Part shown: one piece after another, positions 44,375 through 53,742 of the stretch
How the letters are laid out: each line of letters opens with the position of its first letter
Position numbering within the stretch: position 1 is the first letter of the stretch
NCBI RefSeq assembly: GCF_000521865.1
Contig: NZ_JAME01000006.1
Coordinates: forward strand, 62,001 to 126,000
DNA length: 64,000 nt
Direction: 5' to 3'
Source of the DNA: Roseivivax isoporae LMG 25204
Lineage (GTDB): Bacteria; Pseudomonadota; Alphaproteobacteria; Rhodobacterales; Rhodobacteraceae
Made by a program: the position numbers and the translations under genes
Notes under the pieces: generated by a model
Database searches by the model: none
Told to the model about the DNA's origin: nothing
Seen by the model: only the letters and a program-made list of their open reading frames with translations

Positions 44375-44530
44375 TCAGGCCGCGTTGTAGTAGACGAAGC
44401 CCGGCATCTCGTCGGTCTCGCGCACGGGGCGCGCCGGGCTGTCGGGCGTGAAGTAGGACAACTGGTCCGCGAGGATCGCCAGCGCCTGGTCGGCGCGGGT
44501 GGTCGGGCGGGATTCGCTCTGCTGCGTCAT
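44375..44530 (-). CDS. Very small protein of unknown function
   Basis: A 51-residue protein, MTQQSESRPTTRADQALAIL followed by ADQLSYFTP and a C-terminal FVYYNAA. The motif RADQALAIL-x3-LSYFTP reminds me of small uncharacterised proteins of this family of bacteria. AAAGG precedes ATG 44530 by eight bases. It lies between the CxxC protein and sdhB. No function proposed. Confidence 0.6.
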   Translation of the reverse strand: MTQQSESRPTTRADQALAILADQLSYFTPDSPARPVRETDEMPGFVYYNAA

Positions 44531-44591
44531 GTCGGGTGCCTTTCGCAGATGCTGCATGTGGCCCCTCCCCGACGCCTAAGATGGGGGGTTC

Positions 44592-44617
44592 GCCGGTCCC
44601 TGTCACGGGGGACCGGC
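44592..44617 (-). terminator. Possible end-of-operon hairpin after sdhB
   Basis: A 9-bp perfect stem (GCCGGTCCC / GGGACCGGC) with an 8-base loop lies 47 bases past the sdhB stop. There is no T-run; it may protect the mRNA 3' end. Confidence 0.4.
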
Positions 44618-44663
44618 TGCAAGTGCGGCATGAGCCTTGTGCATGCCGGCCCCTGCGTCACCC

Positions 44664-45443
44664 TCAGATGGTGCGCTCGACCATCAGCTTCTTGATCTCC
44701 GCGATCGCCTTGGCCGGGTTCAGGCCCTTGGGGCAGGTCTTGGCGCAGTTCATGATCGTGTGGCAGCGGTAGAGCTTGAACGGATCCTCGAGATCGTCGA
44801 GCCGTTCGCCCGTGGCCTCGTCGCGGCTGTCGACGATCCAGCGATAGGCGTGCAGCAGCGCGGCGGGGCCGAGATAGCGGTCGCCGTTCCACCAGTAGGA
44901 CGGGCACGCGGCCGAGCAGGACGCGCACATCACGCATTCGTAGAGGCCGTCGAGCTTCTCGCGGTCCTCGATCGACTGCTTCCACTCCTTGGCCGGGCGG
45001 TTCGTCTTGGTCTCGAGCCACGGCATGATCGAGGCGTGCTGCGCGTAGAAATGCGTGAGGTCGGGGATCAGGTCCTTGACCACCGGCATGTGCGGCAGCG
45101 GGTAGATCTTCACGTCGCCCTTGATCTCGTCCATGCCGTAGATGCAGGCGAGCGTGTTGATGCCGTCGATGTTCATGGCGCAGGACCCGCAGATCCCCTC
45201 GCGGCAGGACCGCCGGAAGGTCAGCGTCGGGTCGATCTCGTTCTTGATCTTGATCAGCGCGTCCAGGACCATCGGCCCGCAGCTGTCCATGTCGACGAAG
45301 TAGGTGTCGACCCGCGGGTTCTGGCCGTCGTCCGGCGACCAGCGATAGATCTTGAACTTGCGGACATTGGTCGCGCCCTCCGGCTTCGGCCAGGTCTTGC
45401 CGGTCCGGATGGTGGAGTTCTTGGGCAGGGTCAGTTGAACCAT
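44664..45443 (-). CDS. sdhB: Succinate dehydrogenase iron-sulfur subunit
   Basis: A 259-residue electron-transfer subunit of complex II. The [2Fe-2S] site is CREGICGSC plus a later Cys (TLACIYG). The [4Fe-4S] and [3Fe-4S] sites are [12 protein letters not shown] and [17 protein letters not shown]. It passes electrons from SdhA flavin to ubiquinone. The stop of the small lipoprotein gene lies one base before ATG 45443, so translation is probably coupled. Confidence 0.97.
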   Translation of the reverse strand: MVQLTLPKNSTIRTGKTWPKPEGATNVRKFKIYRWSPDDGQNPRVDTYFVDMDSCGPMVLDALIKIKNEIDPTLTFRRSCREGICGSCAMNIDGINTLACIYGMDEIKGDVKIYPLPHMPVVKDLIPDLTHFYAQHASIMPWLETKTNRPAKEWKQSIEDREKLDGLYECVMCASCSAACPSYWWNGDRYLGPAALLHAYRWIVDSRDEATGERLDDLEDPFKLYRCHTIMNCAKTCPKGLNPAKAIAEIKKLMVERTI

Positions 45444-45444
45444 T

Positions 45445-45774
45445 CTATCCTCCTGTTCGGAGCAACGCCGGCAGCCCCTGGGCTGCCAGACAGTTGAGGG
45501 TGGCCGGCTGGCGGACGATCTGGGCCACGATCTGGGCCGAGGATTCCGTCGGGCCGCCCACCGAGTCGGCTGCAAGCGCGAGGATCTGCTGCGCACTGGC
45601 ATTGTCGATGACGCAGTTTATCGCAGGCTCGAGCGGCACGCCGGGATACCGTTCCAGCACCACGCGGTTGACGGTCGAGCGCGCGGCGTTGCGCGCGACC
45701 GCGTCCTGCTGGGCCGCGGTGCAGGCCGCGAGCGGAACCGCCAGCGCGAGGACGAGGGTCAGCGCGCGCCTCAT
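45445..45774 (-). CDS. Putative lipoprotein between sdhA and sdhB
   Basis: A 109-residue protein. Its signal sequence ends in the lipobox LAAC, placing Cys18 as the acylation site. The mature part has two further cysteines (INCVIDN, LNCLAAQ) that could form a disulfide. It is embedded in the sdh operon: 25 bp after sdhA and one base ahead of sdhB. The position suggests co-expression with complex II; whether it has a role there is unknown. Not recognised beyond that. Confidence 0.8.
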   Translation of the reverse strand: MRRALTLVLALAVPLAACTAAQQDAVARNAARSTVNRVVLERYPGVPLEPAINCVIDNASAQQILALAADSVGGPTESSAQIVAQIVRQPATLNCLAAQGLPALLRTGG

Positions 45775-45799
45775 GCCGCCCCCCGGGCACGGCGCGCCA

Positions 45800-47620
45800 T
45801 CAGAAGGTCCGCGCCTTGGGCGCGATCTTCTTCAGGGCGATGCCGCCCGCGTCCTCGGTGGTCAGCGGGTCGGTGATGACCGGGCGGTAGGTCAGCGTCA
45901 TGCGGATCGAGTTGATCCGGTTGCCCTCGGCGCGGGCGATGGTGTGCACGCGCCAGTTCTCGTCGTCGCGTTCCTGGTGATCCTCGTGCGCATGCGCGCC
46001 GCGGCTTTCCTTGCGCGCCTCGGCCGAGATGATGGTGGCCAGCGCGTTCGGCATCAGGTTCGCCAGCTCGAGCGTCTCCATCAGGTCGGAGTTCCACACG
46101 AGGCTGCGGTCGGTGACCTTGATGTCGTCCATCTTGCCGGCGATCGCGGTCATCTTCTCGACACCCTCGGCCATGGTCTTGGCGGTGCGGAACACGGCGG
46201 CGTCGGCCTGCATGGTCTTCTGCATCTCGAGGCGCAGCTCGGCGGTCGGCACCGTGCCGTCGGCGTGGCGCAGGGTGTCGAAGCGGTCGAGGGCCGCGTC
46301 CACCTGCCCCTTGTCGAGGGCGCGCGGCGCTGCGGCACGGTCGACCACCTTGCCGGCGCGGATCGCCGCGGCGCGGCCGAAGACCACGAGGTCGATGAGC
46401 GAGTTCGACCCGAGGCGGTTCGCCCCGTGCACGCTGGCGCAGCCCGCCTCGCCCACGGCCATGAGGCCCGGGACCACGCGGTTCGGATCGTCCTCGGTCG
46501 GGTTCAGCACCTCGCCCCAGTAGTTCGTCGGGATGCCGCCCATGTTGTAGTGCACCGTCGGAATGACCGGGATCGGCTCCTTGGTCACGTCGACGCCGGC
46601 GAAGATGCGGGCGCTTTCCGAGATGCCGGGCAGGCGCAGCTGCAGCGCCTCCTTGGGCAGGTGCGACAGGTTGAGGTGGATGTGGTCGCCGTGTTCGCCC
46701 ACGCCGCGACCCTCGCGGATCTCCATGGTCATGGAACGCGAGACGTAGTCGCGGGGCGCGAGGTCCTTGTAGGTGGGGGCGTAGCGTTCCATGAAGCGCT
46801 CGCCCTCGGAATTGGTGAGGTAGCCGCCCTCGCCGCGCGCGCCCTCGGTGATGAGGCAGCCCGCGCCGTAGATGCCGGTCGGGTGGAACTGCACGAATTC
46901 CATGTCCTGGAGCGGCAGACCCGCGCGCGCCACCATGCCGCCGCCGTCGCCGGTGCAGGTATGCGCCGAGGTGGCGGAGAAGTAGGCGCGGCCGTAGCCG
47001 CCCGTGGCGAGCACCACCATCTTGGCGTTGAAGACATGGATGGTGCCGTCGTCGAGCTTCCAGCAGACGACCCCGGTGCAGGCGCCGTCGGCGCTCATCA
47101 TCAGGTCGATGGCGAAGTACTCGATGTAGAACTCGGCGTTGTTCTTGAGGCTCTGGCCGTAGAGCGTGTGCAGGATCGCGTGGCCCGTGCGGTCGGCGGC
47201 GGCGCAGGTGCGCTGCACAGGGGGGCCCTCGCCGAACTCGGTCGTGTGGCCGCCGAACGGACGCTGGTATATCTTGCCTTCCTCGGTGCGCGAGAACGGC
47301 ACGCCGTAGTGTTCGAGCTCGTAGACCGCCTCGGGCGCGTGGCGGGCGAGGTATTCCATCGCGTCGGTGTCGCCCAGCCAGTCCGAGCCCTTGACCGTGT
47401 CGTACATGTGCCACTGCCAGTGGTCGGGGCCCATGTTCGACAGCGACGCGGCGATGCCGCCCTGCGCCGCGACGGTGTGCGAGCGGGTCGGGAAGACCTT
47501 GGTCACGCAGGCGGTGCGCAGGCCCTGCTCGGCCATGCCGAGGGTCGCGCGCAGGCCGGACCCGCCGGCCCCCACAACCACGACGTCGTAGTCGTGCGTC
47601 TCGTAATCGTATGCAGCCAT
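45800..47620 (-). CDS. sdhA: Succinate dehydrogenase flavoprotein subunit
   Basis: A 606-residue catalytic subunit of complex [17 protein letters not shown] is the FAD-binding Rossmann motif, [14 protein letters not shown] contains the histidine that binds FAD covalently, and the HPTGI and EGARGEGG blocks line the active site. It oxidises succinate to fumarate on the cytoplasmic face of the membrane. It follows sdhD by 32 bp. Confidence 0.98.
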   Translation of the reverse strand: MAAYDYETHDYDVVVVGAGGSGLRATLGMAEQGLRTACVTKVFPTRSHTVAAQGGIAASLSNMGPDHWQWHMYDTVKGSDWLGDTDAMEYLARHAPEAVYELEHYGVPFSRTEEGKIYQRPFGGHTTEFGEGPPVQRTCAAADRTGHAILHTLYGQSLKNNAEFYIEYFAIDLMMSADGACTGVVCWKLDDGTIHVFNAKMVVLATGGYGRAYFSATSAHTCTGDGGGMVARAGLPLQDMEFVQFHPTGIYGAGCLITEGARGEGGYLTNSEGERFMERYAPTYKDLAPRDYVSRSMTMEIREGRGVGEHGDHIHLNLSHLPKEALQLRLPGISESARIFAGVDVTKEPIPVIPTVHYNMGGIPTNYWGEVLNPTEDDPNRVVPGLMAVGEAGCASVHGANRLGSNSLIDLVVFGRAAAIRAGKVVDRAAAPRALDKGQVDAALDRFDTLRHADGTVPTAELRLEMQKTMQADAAVFRTAKTMAEGVEKMTAIAGKMDDIKVTDRSLVWNSDLMETLELANLMPNALATIISAEARKESRGAHAHEDHQERDDENWRVHTIARAEGNRINSIRMTLTYRPVITDPLTTEDAGGIALKKIAPKARTF

Positions 47621-47652
47621 GTGTCTCGTTACTCCGATCTCTTGCGCGGCGC

Positions 47653-48024
47653 TCAGAGCGCGAGGCGGGCGACGGCGAAGACGCCCACCGCGGCGGCGCC
47701 CCAGCAGAGGCAGGTCATGCCGATGATCAGCATCTTTCCCCAGATGCCGTGGACGTAATCCTCGACCAGCACCTGGAAACCGTCGGCGAAGTGCACGAAG
47801 GCGACGACGGTGGTCAGGGCCGCGACGATGGCGGGCCATGGCCGGGCGAAATGCGCGGTCACGGTGTCGTAATCGGCGCCGATCACCGGCGCCACGAAGA
47901 GCAGGAACAGGGGCACCAGGACGAGGAGCGCCACGGACTGCACCTTGACGCGCCAGAAGTGCTGGGTGCCGGACTTGGCGCTGCCCCAGCGGTTGGCGCG
48001 CTTGCGGTCGGTCATGTAGGACAT
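47653..48024 (-). CDS. sdhD: Succinate dehydrogenase membrane anchor subunit D
   Basis: A 123-residue protein with three membrane helices. The segment [16 protein letters not shown] is the family's quinone-side/heme region between helices two and three. With SdhC it anchors SdhAB and binds heme b and ubiquinone. It follows sdhC by 13 bp. Confidence 0.95.
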   Translation of the reverse strand: MSYMTDRKRANRWGSAKSGTQHFWRVKVQSVALLVLVPLFLLFVAPVIGADYDTVTAHFARPWPAIVAALTTVVAFVHFADGFQVLVEDYVHGIWGKMLIIGMTCLCWGAAAVGVFAVARLAL

Positions 48025-48037
48025 GGGGATATCTCCG

Positions 48038-48424
48038 TCAGGCGAGCGCGATGAGGGTCAGCAGCGCCAGCACCACCGAGCCGCCGACGCAGGCCCAGCC
48101 GAGCTTTTCGGCCTTGTCGATCTCGAGCATCATGACGTTGTCCCAGATCAGGTGACGGACACCGGCGAGGAAGTGGTACCACAGCGCCCAGATCGACAGC
48201 GCGAAGATCAGCGTGCCGAGCCAGCCGGTGACGATGCCGTCGACGGTCGCGAAGGTCTCGGGCCCCGTCGCCGCGGCGATCAGCCACCAGACGATCATCA
48301 GCATCGACAGGAGCAGCGCGTTGCCGGTGATGCGGGTGAGGATCGAGGTGATCGAGGTCAGTTGCGGGCGGTAGACCTGAAGGTGGGGTGACAGCGGGCG
48401 GTTGCCGCGGTTCACGTCTGCCAT
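48038..48424 (-). CDS. sdhC: Succinate dehydrogenase cytochrome b556 subunit
   Basis: A 128-residue protein with three membrane helices. RPLSPHLQVYRPQLTSITSILTR is trimmed here to its signature SPHLQVYR with the following SI-x-SI-x-TR-x-TG quinone-site motif. The heme-ligand histidine lies in LWYHFLAGVRHLIWD. It is the first gene of sdhCDA-(lipoprotein)-sdhB. The upstream region holds the element shared with the suc operon. Confidence 0.96.
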   Translation of the reverse strand: MADVNRGNRPLSPHLQVYRPQLTSITSILTRITGNALLLSMLMIVWWLIAAATGPETFATVDGIVTGWLGTLIFALSIWALWYHFLAGVRHLIWDNVMMLEIDKAEKLGWACVGGSVVLALLTLIALA

Positions 48425-48539
48425 GGTGACGTCCTTTCGCTTCCCTGCCCCGGGTTCTAATCGTTTTTTCCGACGTGTCACGGCGCCTGCGACGATCCGG
48501 CCGCGGTTTATTGGCGCAAGGGCACGATTTCCGGGGATG

Positions 48540-48586
48540 TGTGATCACGCGGCCGGAATGCGTGATCACAATGCTTGCGGTAACGG
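48540..48586 (-). promoter_or_regulatory. Paired palindromes upstream of sdhC, shared with the suc operon
   Basis: Two near-identical palindromes, TGTGATCACG (48540-48549) and CGTGATCACA (48561-48570), start 21 bp apart, about 120-145 bp upstream of sdhC. The second is extended on the distal side, so that a 25-bp stretch (48586-48562, minus strand; begins CCGTTACCGCAAG, ends TTGTGATCAC) is identical to one upstream of sucC in the same orientation. It is best explained as the binding site of a regulator common to both TCA operons. Confidence 0.8.
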
Positions 48587-48650
48587 CCGTCCGGTAGGCG
48601 GCCGCGGTGATTCTGCGGCGCGGCGCCCGTGCCGGGCGCACCGCCGGCGC

Positions 48651-49700
48651 TCAGAGCGGCACGAGCGCCCAGTAGTCGAGATCGAGCAGCACGCCCGGCA
48701 GGTAGCGCCCGGCCTCGTCGCGCAGCGTGCCGACGCTGCCGTCCCTGGTGGCCACGAGCCGCAGGCGCAGGGCACCGACGCCCGGGCGGTCGGTCTCTGC
48801 CATGTCGAGAACCTCGGACCAGGCGCGGACCGTGTCGCCGGCGAAGCAGGGGTTCGCGTGCGCGCCCGCGTTCAGGCCCGCGATCATCTGCGCGTTGGCC
48901 AGTCCGTTGAAGGACAGCGCGCGCGCCATCGAGATCACGTGCCCGCCGTAGATCAGCCGCTTGCCGTCCTCGCGGCCGGTGCCGTCGAAATGCGTCTTGG
49001 ACGTGTTCTGCCAGAGCCGCGTCGCCATCATGTGCTCGGCCTCCTCCAGCGTCACGCCGTCCACATGGTCGATCACCTCGCCCACAGCGTAGTCGCCGAA
49101 GCGGTGCGGCTCGCCGGCACGCACCGTGTCGTAGCGGGTGAAGTCGAGCCCCTCGGGCAGCACGAGGTCGGCGGCGTCGAGCGCGGGCTTGAGGTCGGGC
49201 ACCACGGGTTCCGGGGCGGGCGACGCCTCGTCGCGCTTCTTGACCATGACCCAGCGGACGTATTCGAGCACCACCTCGTCGTTCTGGTCGAGCCCGCGCG
49301 TGCGCACCCAGACGACACCGGTGCGGCCGTTCGAGTTCTGCTTGACGCCGATCACCTCGGATACCGCGCGCAGCGTGTCGCCAGGCCAGACGGGCTTCAG
49401 CCAGCGGCCCTCGGCGTAGCCGAGATTGGCGCGGGCGTTGAGCGACACGTCCGGCACCGTCTTGCCGAACACCACGTGGAACGCGAGGAGGTCGTCGAGC
49501 GGCGAGGCTGCAAGCCCGCAGGCCTGCGCGAAGGTGTCCGCGGAATGCAGCGCGTGCCGCATCGGGTAGAGCGCGTGGTAGAGCGCCCGTTCGCCCGCGC
49601 CCACCGTGCGCGGCACCCCGTGGACCAGCGTCTCGCCGACGCGGTAATCCTCGAAGAAGCGGCCGGGATTGGTCTTGGTGGCGCGGGCGTGGTCCCTCAT
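48651..49700 (-). CDS. mch: Mesaconyl-CoA hydratase (MaoC family)
   Basis: A 349-residue protein with two hot-dog (MaoC-like) halves. The N-terminal part has GRFFEDYRVGETLVHGVPR and the C-terminal part GGHVISMARALSFNGL and NAGAHANPCFAGDTV. It resembles the Rhodobacter sphaeroides mesaconyl-C1-CoA hydratase (343 residues), which makes beta-methylmalyl-CoA in the ethylmalonyl-CoA pathway. The malyl-CoA lyase/thioesterase-like gene upstream and ccr/ecm elsewhere in the window support this. Its ATG shares one base with the stop of the DUF1737 gene. Confidence 0.9.
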   Translation of the reverse strand: MRDHARATKTNPGRFFEDYRVGETLVHGVPRTVGAGERALYHALYPMRHALHSADTFAQACGLAASPLDDLLAFHVVFGKTVPDVSLNARANLGYAEGRWLKPVWPGDTLRAVSEVIGVKQNSNGRTGVVWVRTRGLDQNDEVVLEYVRWVMVKKRDEASPAPEPVVPDLKPALDAADLVLPEGLDFTRYDTVRAGEPHRFGDYAVGEVIDHVDGVTLEEAEHMMATRLWQNTSKTHFDGTGREDGKRLIYGGHVISMARALSFNGLANAQMIAGLNAGAHANPCFAGDTVRAWSEVLDMAETDRPGVGALRLRLVATRDGSVGTLRDEAGRYLPGVLLDLDYWALVPL

Positions 49701-49903
49701 CACTGCTCTCCGAGCTTCATGTCGGGCGAATAGGGCGTCTCCACGTCCTTGGTCACCGCCTGCCCGCAGCGCATGACGCCGTTGGCGGCGTCGAAGGCGT
49801 AGGTGGGCGAGCCGTAGAGCTCCCACCCCCTGGACAGGGCGTCCGAGACCTTGTGGCAGAAGGCCGAGGTGTCGTCGGCCGAGAGGAAGCGGTAGATCTT
49901 CAT
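49700..49903 (-). CDS. DUF1737 small protein
   Basis: A 67-residue protein starting MKIYRFLSADDTSAFCHKVS, with GWELYGSPTYAFDAANGVM and a C-terminal acidic segment. The KIYRFLS ... LSRGWELYGSP pattern is that of DUF1737, an uncharacterised bacterial family. It sits between the NnrU-like gene (five bases upstream) and mch, sharing one base with the latter (TGATG), so it is cotranslated with pathway enzymes. Confidence 0.85.
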   Translation of the reverse strand: MKIYRFLSADDTSAFCHKVSDALSRGWELYGSPTYAFDAANGVMRCGQAVTKDVETPYSPDMKLGEQ

Positions 49904-49908
49904 GGTGC

Positions 49909-50454
49909 TCACCCCGGGAAGGGCCAGACGCCGAGCCAGGCGTGGATGGCGGTGATGACGGCGAACATGGCGATGGTGACGATGACGAGCGTCACGTCCT
50001 TCTTCGCCGGGCCGGGCGCAGGGCGGTCCCACGGTTCGGACCGGTTGATGATCACGACCTCGGCCACCGCCCAGAGAAGCAGGCCGCCGAAGAGCACGAT
50101 CGCGGCCAGATCGCCGTTCACGAGCAGGTGTGCCACCGCCCAGATCTTGACGGCGGTCAGCTGCGGGTGGCGCATCTTTCCCCGCAACCGGCCCGTCGTG
50201 GCGCTCATGCCGTAGATGAAGACGGCCACGACCATCAGCAGGTTGTTGACGTGGACCATGAAGGGCGGCGGGGTCCAGACCGCGACGAAGGGCGCCGCGC
50301 GGTAGCCTAGGATCATCAGCACCAGCGCCGCGACGATGGCGACCGCCACCAGCGCCTTGCCCGAGGAGCCGAGCCCGGCGCGCGCGTCGGGCGCGAGGCG
50401 CTTGAAGAGATGGGCACCCACCCAGAGGGCGAGGCCGAGGACCAGGAGGATCAT
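49909..50454 (-). CDS. NnrU family membrane protein
   Basis: A 181-residue protein with about five membrane helices. LGLALWVGAHLFKRLAP, KMRHPQLTAVKIWAVAHLLVNGD and FGGLLLWAVAEV match the NnrU family, first noted near nitrite/nitric-oxide reductase genes and related to isoprenylcysteine methyltransferase-like proteins. The HPQL-x8-W-x2-AHLLVNGD block is its signature. It starts three bases after the CoA-lyase gene. A link to the ethylmalonyl-CoA pathway rests on location alone. Confidence 0.9.
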   Translation of the reverse strand: MILLVLGLALWVGAHLFKRLAPDARAGLGSSGKALVAVAIVAALVLMILGYRAAPFVAVWTPPPFMVHVNNLLMVVAVFIYGMSATTGRLRGKMRHPQLTAVKIWAVAHLLVNGDLAAIVLFGGLLLWAVAEVVIINRSEPWDRPAPGPAKKDVTLVIVTIAMFAVITAIHAWLGVWPFPG

Positions 50455-50457
50455 GGC

Positions 50458-51309
50458 TTACTCCGCTGCGATCTGTCCGATTGCCTCGGCTTGTGCCAGA
50501 ACCTTGCGGGCGGTGTCCACGTGCAGGTTCTCGACGATGCGGCCGTCGACCACCGCGACGCCCTGCCCCTCGGCGCGCGCGGCCTCGTAGGCCGCGATCT
50601 GCCGCCGGGCGAGGTCGATCTCGGCGTCCGAGGGGCCGAAGACCGCGTTTGCCGTGTCGATCTGGGCGGGATGGATCAGCGTCTTGCCGTCGAAGCCCAT
50701 GTCGCGGCCCTGCGCGCATTCGGCGCGCAGGCCCTCCTCGTCCTTGAAGGCGTTGTAGACGCCGTCGATGACCGTGACGCCGTGGGCCCTGGCGGCGAGC
50801 ACGCAGTGCCCGAGCGCGGCCATCACCGCGACGCGGTCGGGGGTGGCGCGGGCGCCCAGATCTTTCACGAGGTCGTTCGTGCCCATGACCATGCCCTGCA
50901 GCCGCGGATGCGCGGCGATGGCGCGCGCCTCGAGGATGCCAAGCGGCGTCTCCATCATCGCCCAGACCGGGCGGTCGCCCGTGATCGCGGCCAGGGCGTC
51001 GATCTGCGCGGGGCTCTCGACCTTGGGCAGAAGCACGGCATCGCACGCCGTGTCCGCCACGGCCCGGGCGTCGTCCCGCCCCCAGCCGGTGTCGAGCCCG
51101 TTGATCCGCACGACGCGGTAGCGGTGGCCGAACCCGCCCTCTGCCAGGGCCTCGGCGAGGGTGGCGCGGGCGCGCGCCTTCTCCTCTACCGCCACGGCAT
51201 CCTCGAGGTCGAGGATCACGGCATCGACGGGCAGCCCGCGCGCCTTGTCGATGGCCCGCGCCTTGGAGCCGGGGATGTAGAGGACCGAACGGAAGGGACG
51301 GGTCAGCAT
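50458..51309 (-). CDS. Malyl-CoA thioesterase / CoA ester lyase (Mcl2-like)
   Basis: A 283-residue member of the HpcH/HpaI-CitE family. RSVLYIPGSKARAIDKAR, VILDLEDAVAVEEK (Mg/CoA site), LPKVESPAQI, WAMMETPLGILEA and GFDGKTLIHPAQ are the characteristic blocks. Length and sequence fit the shorter Mcl2 type, (3S)-malyl-CoA thioesterase, better than the 318-residue malyl-CoA/beta-methylmalyl-CoA lyase Mcl1. Mcl2 completes malate formation in the ethylmalonyl-CoA pathway. It is the first gene of a four-gene run with NnrU, DUF1737 and mch. Confidence 0.87.
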   Translation of the reverse strand: MLTRPFRSVLYIPGSKARAIDKARGLPVDAVILDLEDAVAVEEKARARATLAEALAEGGFGHRYRVVRINGLDTGWGRDDARAVADTACDAVLLPKVESPAQIDALAAITGDRPVWAMMETPLGILEARAIAAHPRLQGMVMGTNDLVKDLGARATPDRVAVMAALGHCVLAARAHGVTVIDGVYNAFKDEEGLRAECAQGRDMGFDGKTLIHPAQIDTANAVFGPSDAEIDLARRQIAAYEAARAEGQGVAVVDGRIVENLHVDTARKVLAQAEAIGQIAAE

Positions 51310-51505
51310 GGCTCGAGCTCCTCCTGCGAAACAAAGTTGCGCCAGCAGGGCCATTTCGTGCCGAAAAGTTCAAGCGAAAAATGCCGCGTTGCAGCAGATT
51401 TGTATGCCGAGGTCGACCGCGTTGCGCGCCAGCGGGCCCTTAACGGTTTCGCAGCGGCTCTCGTGCCAGTGTCCCGCATCGCGTTCGGGTCCGGAGGGGA
51501 TGATG

Positions 51506-51829
51506 ATGCCGGCACGATCAGGACTGCTGAAGACATCGATTCTCGCGCTTGCCGGCCTCTCGGCCGCGGGCGCGGCCACGGCGCAGGGCACGCGCGCCTG
51601 CGGACCGCGGGCGGACGTGCTCGCCCGGCTCGAGGGCCGGTTCGGCGAGACACGGCAATCGGTCGGGCTGGCCGCGAACCAGTCCATGCTCGAGGTCTAT
51701 GCCTCCGAGGACACGGGGACCTGGACCATCCTGATGACCACGCCGGCAGGGGTCACCTGCCTGATGGCGTCGGGCCAGGCCTGGCAGCCATGGCAGGTCG
51801 CCAAGGTGCCCGAGGGCGACCCGGCCTGA
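51506..51829 (+). CDS. Small exported protein, function unknown
   Basis: A 107-residue protein with a signal peptide (about residues 1-27, ending AATAQG). Its mature part contains two cysteines (RACGPRA and VTCLMASG), probably a disulfide, with ADVLARLEGRFGETRQS and WTILMTTPAG between. Three in-frame ATGs follow a GGAGG; ATG 51506 has the best spacing (ATG 51500 and 51503 are alternatives). It is divergent from the CoA-lyase gene and converges with the TSUP transporter. Confidence 0.72.
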   Translation: MPARSGLLKTSILALAGLSAAGAATAQGTRACGPRADVLARLEGRFGETRQSVGLAANQSMLEVYASEDTGTWTILMTTPAGVTCLMASGQAWQPWQVAKVPEGDPA

Positions 51830-51839
51830 GCCGCCCGCC

Positions 51840-52595
51840 TCAGGTCAGCGCGTCCCAGATCAGCTTGGACCCGGTCACGGTCAGCAGCACGTAGGTCACG
51901 CCGAAGAACAGCCGCTCGGGCACCGCGTGGTGAAGCCGCACGCCGATCCAGGTGCCGAGAACCGCGAAGGGCGCGAGGGCGAGGGCGAGGATCAGCGTGT
52001 CGCGGGTGAAGATGCCCATGCCGGCATAGACCCCGGCCTTGGCGAGGTTCAGCGCCCAGAACACCAGGACCGTCGTCGCCTGGAACGTCGTCTTGTCGAG
52101 CTTTCGGCCAAGCAGGTAAACCGCCGCCGCCGGACCGCCCGCATGGCTGACGAAGCTCGTGAAGCCCACGACCAGCCCCGCCACGCTGCCCGCCGCCCGG
52201 CCCATCGGCCGCTGGCCGAGCCTGAGCCGCCCCGATTTCGTGGCGATCGTCCAGGCGACGAAGGCCAGGCACACCGCCCCGATGAGGAAGCGGATCGCGT
52301 CGGGATCGGCCCAGTCGTAGAAGACCGCGCCCAGCACCACGCCCGGCAGCCCGGACAGGATGAGGAGCCGCGCATCGGCCCACGACCAGCGCCGCCAGTA
52401 GGGTCCGAGGCTCGAGACGTCGATCAGCATGAGGAGCGGCAGCATGATCCCGAGCGCCGCGCCCGGGGCGAGCACGAGGGCGAGAATCGAGGACGACGCG
52501 AAAGCCGCGCCCGAGCCGAACCCGCCCTTCGAGACGCCCGCGAAGATCACCGCGGGCACCGCGACGAGGTAGACTGTCCAGCCGAGAAGCTCCAT
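51840..52595 (-). CDS. TSUP family transporter (TauE/SafE)
   Basis: A 251-residue protein with seven to eight membrane helices. The repeated signature GVSKGGFGSGAAF in the first half and GFTSFVSHAGGPAAAVYLL in the second are the TauE/SafE motifs. Family members export sulfite, sulfoacetate or related organic anions. The substrate here is unknown. MELLGWT (ATG 52595) is preferred over an ATG 30 bases earlier. It is divergent from mdh. Confidence 0.9.
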   Translation of the reverse strand: MELLGWTVYLVAVPAVIFAGVSKGGFGSGAAFASSSILALVLAPGAALGIMLPLLMLIDVSSLGPYWRRWSWADARLLILSGLPGVVLGAVFYDWADPDAIRFLIGAVCLAFVAWTIATKSGRLRLGQRPMGRAAGSVAGLVVGFTSFVSHAGGPAAAVYLLGRKLDKTTFQATTVLVFWALNLAKAGVYAGMGIFTRDTLILALALAPFAVLGTWIGVRLHHAVPERLFFGVTYVLLTVTGSKLIWDALT

Positions 52596-52718
52596 GGCCC
52601 GCGCCCCGCAACACGCTCTTTCCACGCGGGTTTAGCGCTCGCAGGCCGGATGCGACAGCCCCCGCGGCCCCGGATGCCGCGTTGCGGCGCCCTTGCGCGC
52701 AGGGTTTCGAGCGCGTAG

Positions 52719-53720
<1,002 letters not shown>

Positions 53721-53742
53721 GCCCTCTGCCCGGCGGCGCCGG

